A DNA stretch of 64,000 nt, taken from positions 9,651 through 73,650 of the forward strand of contig CAYPZI010000003.1 in assembly GCA_964415185.1 (NCBI GenBank), written 5' to 3'. Under the pieces are notes generated by a model. That model saw only the letters and a list, made by a program, of their open reading frames with translations, was not told where the DNA came from and searched no databases. This document shows positions 61,419-64,000 of this stretch, piece after piece (within the stretch, counting starts at the first letter, position 1; every line of letters starts with the position of its first letter). Source of the stretch: CAYVBJ01 sp964415185 (GTDB taxonomy: Bacteria > Bacteroidota > Rhodothermia > Balneolales > Balneolaceae). The translations under genes were made by a program, and so were the position numbers.

Positions 61419-62150
61419 ATGGCTAATGATCACTCAGAAAAAGTTCTCATAGTAGAAGACAATCACGATTTGGCAAATCTTGTAAAAATTAATCTTTCAG
61501 ATCAGGGTTATAAAGTAATTCACGCTGATAACGGAGTTGCCGCTCTTGAAAAATTTAGTGAGGAGAATCCCGATATTGTTATTTTGGATGTTATGCTTCC
61601 GAAACTTGACGGATTTGAAGTGTGCAAACGCATCCGGAAAGAAAGCCGGCAGATCCCTATCCTGATGCTGACTGCAAAGGCTGAAGAAGTAGACAAGGTT
61701 TTAGGCCTTGAGTTGGGTGCTGATGATTATTTGACCAAGCCATTTTCTGTCAGAGAGTTAGTGGCAAGAGTTAAAGCAATTTTTAGAAGAATCGAAGTGG
61801 ATAATGAAAACCGGGATGAAATGCCTGCAAGAATTGCAATTGATGACCTTGAAATCTTTCCGGATAAAAGAAAAGTACAGCTGAGAGATGAAGCTATTGA
61901 TCTGACTACCAAAGAATTTGAATTGCTATTATTATTTGCTTCCAACCCGGGAAAAGCTTACAGCCGTCAGCAACTTCTGAATCTTGTTTGGGGATATCAG
62001 TACGATGGTTACAGCCACACCGTTAATTCTCATATAAACAGGCTGAGAAGTAAAATTGAAGATGATCCCTCCCAACCCAAATATATCAGAACCGTCTGGG
62101 GTATGGGATACAGATTTTCGGACTTAAAAGAAATAAAAGAACATGCGTAG
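61419..62150 (+). CDS. OmpR/PhoB-family response regulator
   Basis: A 243-residue response regulator. The receiver domain has the acidic pair VEDN (13-14), phosphoacceptor Asp57 (ILDVMLPKLDGF), and TAKAEEVDKVLGLELGADDYLTKPF with the conserved Lys. The C-terminal winged helix (about 145-238) shows LTTKEFELLLLFASNPG, YSRQQLL and TVNSHINRLRSKIEDDP, the OmpR/PhoB pattern. It binds promoter DNA when phosphorylated. It overlaps the kinase gene by 8 bases, so the two are a cognate pair. Target genes are unknown. Confidence 0.95.
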   Translation: MANDHSEKVLIVEDNHDLANLVKINLSDQGYKVIHADNGVAALEKFSEENPDIVILDVMLPKLDGFEVCKRIRKESRQIPILMLTAKAEEVDKVLGLELGADDYLTKPFSVRELVARVKAIFRRIEVDNENRDEMPARIAIDDLEIFPDKRKVQLRDEAIDLTTKEFELLLLFASNPGKAYSRQQLLNLVWGYQYDGYSHTVNSHINRLRSKIEDDPSQPKYIRTVWGMGYRFSDLKEIKEHA

Positions 62151-63609
62151 TTTCTATCTAAAACTTGCCGGTATATTTTCTCTGTTGTTAATCGTCTTTG
62201 GTTTCATTGTTGCCTATACCAGTACAGAGGCCTCATTGAATTTTGTAAAAGAAGCCACCCAGAAAAGCAATGCCAATCTTGCCAGAACGCTTGCGCAGGA
62301 ATTCAGGCCTTTGCTTGTAGACAGCATTGATCATGCCGGCATAAAGGACAAAATTGAGCACCTGAGCGGCACAAATCCGCAATTTGATATTTACTTATTG
62401 AACAGGCAGGGAGTCATCAAGGGGTTTTATCCCGGTGCATTTGAAAATAAATCAGAACCAGCCCAAAAAATTGTTGACATAACACCTATCGATAAATACT
62501 TAAGTGGAGATCCTTTGCCGATTTTGGGGCAAGATCCGTTGCAGCCTGATAAAATGAAACCGTTCAGTGCCGCTCCTATCAGTATTGCTGATGCATCCGG
62601 ATGTTATCTATACATAATTCTCGAAGGTCAACAATATGACCAGGCAGCAGCCCTTGTTTCTGACAGTTACATTATAAACAACAGTATCTGGCTGCTTGGC
62701 ATCATTCTCCTGATTACATTGGTAATTGGCCTTTTCCTGTTTAAAATGCTTACACAACGATTACAGACGATTAAACAAACTGTTACGGCGTTTGAAAGAG
62801 GACAGTTACACAGACGAATTCCAAGACGCGGAAATGATGAATTAAGTGACCTCTCCTATTGCTTTAATCAGATGGCCGACACCATCGTACAGAATATGGA
62901 AGAGCTTAAGAAAACAGACCGTCTGAGACGGGAACTCGTTGCTAACATTTCGCATGACCTGAGAAGCCCGCTATCATCTATCCAGGGCTATCTTGAAACG
63001 ATTCAGCTTAAAGGGCATAAAATCAGTAAGGAAGAATATGAAAAGTACTTTAATATTGTTCTTAAAAACACTCAAAAGCTGAACAGGCTTATAGGAGACT
63101 TGTTTGAACTATCAAAACTTGATGCCGAAGATGTAAAGCCTGAACTCGAGTATGTATCAATGGCCGAACTGGTTCAGGATCTCGTTCTGCAATTCAAGCC
63201 TATTGCCGAAGAAAAAAACATACATCTTGAGGCTGGATTTCCTAAAGAACCCTCTGCACTCGTGTATGCCGACCTGGGCCTCATGGAGCGTGCCTTATCT
63301 AATTTGATTGACAATGCCATAAAGCACACGGAACCCGGCGGCAGTGTATCAATCGTTTCTGCTAAAGATGGCAAAGATGTCGTCGTAGAGATTAAAGATA
63401 GTGGTAAAGGAATACCGGAAAAAGATATCCCCCATGTATTTGACCGGTTTTACCAGGTTGATAAAAGCCGCAGTTCCGGATCCGGTGCCGGCCTGGGATT
63501 GTCGATCGCGCAAAAGATATTACAATTGCATGGCGCCAAAGTTTCTGTAGAGAGTATGCTTAATAAAGGAACCACTTTCAAAATATTTATACCCGGCTAT
63601 CCGGTGTAG
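62143..63609 (+). CDS. Sensor histidine kinase with HAMP domain
   Basis: A 488-residue membrane histidine kinase. Membrane segments lie at about residues 7-25 and 182-203, enclosing a periplasmic sensor of about 155 residues. HAMP follows (202-255; RGNDELSDLSYCFNQMADTI), then the H box VANISHDLRSPLSS with His271, the N box SNLIDNAIKHTE, G1 IKDSGKGIPE, the F box VFDRFYQVDKS and G2 GAGLGLSIAQK. It signals to the overlapping response regulator. The sensed signal cannot be inferred. Confidence 0.94.
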   Translation: MRSFYLKLAGIFSLLLIVFGFIVAYTSTEASLNFVKEATQKSNANLARTLAQEFRPLLVDSIDHAGIKDKIEHLSGTNPQFDIYLLNRQGVIKGFYPGAFENKSEPAQKIVDITPIDKYLSGDPLPILGQDPLQPDKMKPFSAAPISIADASGCYLYIILEGQQYDQAAALVSDSYIINNSIWLLGIILLITLVIGLFLFKMLTQRLQTIKQTVTAFERGQLHRRIPRRGNDELSDLSYCFNQMADTIVQNMEELKKTDRLRRELVANISHDLRSPLSSIQGYLETIQLKGHKISKEEYEKYFNIVLKNTQKLNRLIGDLFELSKLDAEDVKPELEYVSMAELVQDLVLQFKPIAEEKNIHLEAGFPKEPSALVYADLGLMERALSNLIDNAIKHTEPGGSVSIVSAKDGKDVVVEIKDSGKGIPEKDIPHVFDRFYQVDKSRSSGSGAGLGLSIAQKILQLHGAKVSVESMLNKGTTFKIFIPGYPV

Positions 63610-63731
63610 AGAAGTTGCAAATACAAACACCGATCAATTCTGCAATATATTTTTTTCTAATATCGAAATAATATTTTGAATCTCATTTCATTTTTGCTCA
63701 ACTTTGCTTCTCATTTAAATCAAAGCAAAAA

Positions 63732-64000
63732 ATGAAAAAAATACTGGTAACTGGCGGAGCGGGCTATATAGGGAGTCACACAGTTCTGGAATTATTGAAA
63801 GCAGATTATGATGTTCTCGTAATCGACAATTTAAGCAACAGTAAAATAGAGGCACTTCACCGGGTTGAAAAATTAGCCGGAAAAAAACCGGAATTCAAAA
63901 AACTGGATTTACTGGATCAGGAAGGGCTGAATAATTTATTTGCTTCAAATGAAATCGAAGCTGTAATCCATTTTGCCGGTTTAAAAGCAGTAGGTGAATC
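63732..64000 (+). CDS. galE: UDP-glucose 4-epimerase (partial)
   Basis: The first 89 residues of a short-chain dehydrogenase-type epimerase, cut by the right edge. The NAD-binding motif TGGAGYIGSH lies at residues 7-16, followed by VLVIDNLSNSK, the DLLDQEGL segment and VIHFAGLKAVGES. This pattern is specific to GalE, which interconverts UDP-glucose and UDP-galactose for surface polysaccharide synthesis. The start is ATG 63732. It is 122 bases after the kinase gene, so it is probably a separate transcript. Catalytic Ser, Tyr and Lys lie beyond the edge. Confidence 0.93.
   Translation, partial: MKKILVTGGAGYIGSHTVLELLKADYDVLVIDNLSNSKIEALHRVEKLAGKKPEFKKLDLLDQEGLNNLFASNEIEAVIHFAGLKAVGE

Overview
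The window comes from an AT-rich bacterial chromosome, most likely Bacteroidota/Rhodothermota and perhaps Balneolia. This is inferred from three things: a type-IX-secretion-style C-terminal sorting domain with a NYPNPFNPST motif on the DUF1501 protein, a GWxTD-domain protein, and paired TonB energy transducers with few strong Shine-Dalgarno sites. It holds about 57 protein genes, two of them cut by the window edges. No rRNA, tRNA or CRISPR array was seen. One run of exactly 100 N (23399-23498) marks an assembly gap.

Layout. 1-8414 (minus): thymidine kinase and nucleoside transporter, then three SurA/PpiC-type foldases in a row, a MoxR ATPase and a membrane vWA protein running off the left edge. 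8505-11366: PH-like membrane protein, D-serine dehydratase-like PLP enzyme, a small unknown gene and a secreted acid phosphatase. 11452-14114 (plus): retropepsin-like protease, RimK ligase, aspartoacylase-like hydrolase and DUF952 protein, closely packed. 14284-15764: two tandem tonB paralogues. 15834-19574 (minus): peroxiredoxin, membrane protein, DinB-like protein, nuoI and der. 19644-23286: small membrane protein, UvrD-like helicase, TPR protein and membrane protein.

23287-24475 has no intact gene. It holds a decayed IS1634-type element with intact 13-bp inverted ends, lying between two near-identical 167-bp repeats; the gap falls inside the first repeat. 24476-31190: plsC, rhlE-like helicase, FKBP lipoprotein, queG, a GNAT remnant, AhpD-like protein, TetR regulator and PAP2 phosphatase. 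31303-37209 (minus): three tandem secreted amidohydrolase-fold proteins, two of which lack the metal-binding histidines, then an acyl-CoA carboxylase beta subunit. 37355-41276 (plus): GWxTD protein, pdxA, methyltransferase and ftsE-like ATPase. 41405-51825 (minus): recC-recB, then pgm, then recD.

51826-52392 is non-coding and carries a tandem pair of roughly 190-200 bp units, each with four palindromic CGTCTGACG-like cores. 52393-57771 (plus): a DUF1800/DUF1501 pair followed by two WG-repeat lipoproteins, apparently one operon. 57911-60398: an unknown secreted protein and a ParA with a ribbon-helix-helix-like partner. 60585-64000 (plus): hotdog thioesterase, HPt protein, OmpR-type response regulator, histidine kinase and the start of galE.

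The main themes are envelope protein folding and export (foldases, FKBP, TonB, sorting domain), RecBCD repair and routine metabolism. The least explained parts are the degenerate amidohydrolases, the RimK/protease/aspartoacylase cassette, the ParA-RHH pair, the palindrome-rich tandem repeat and the repeat-IS-repeat structure around the gap.
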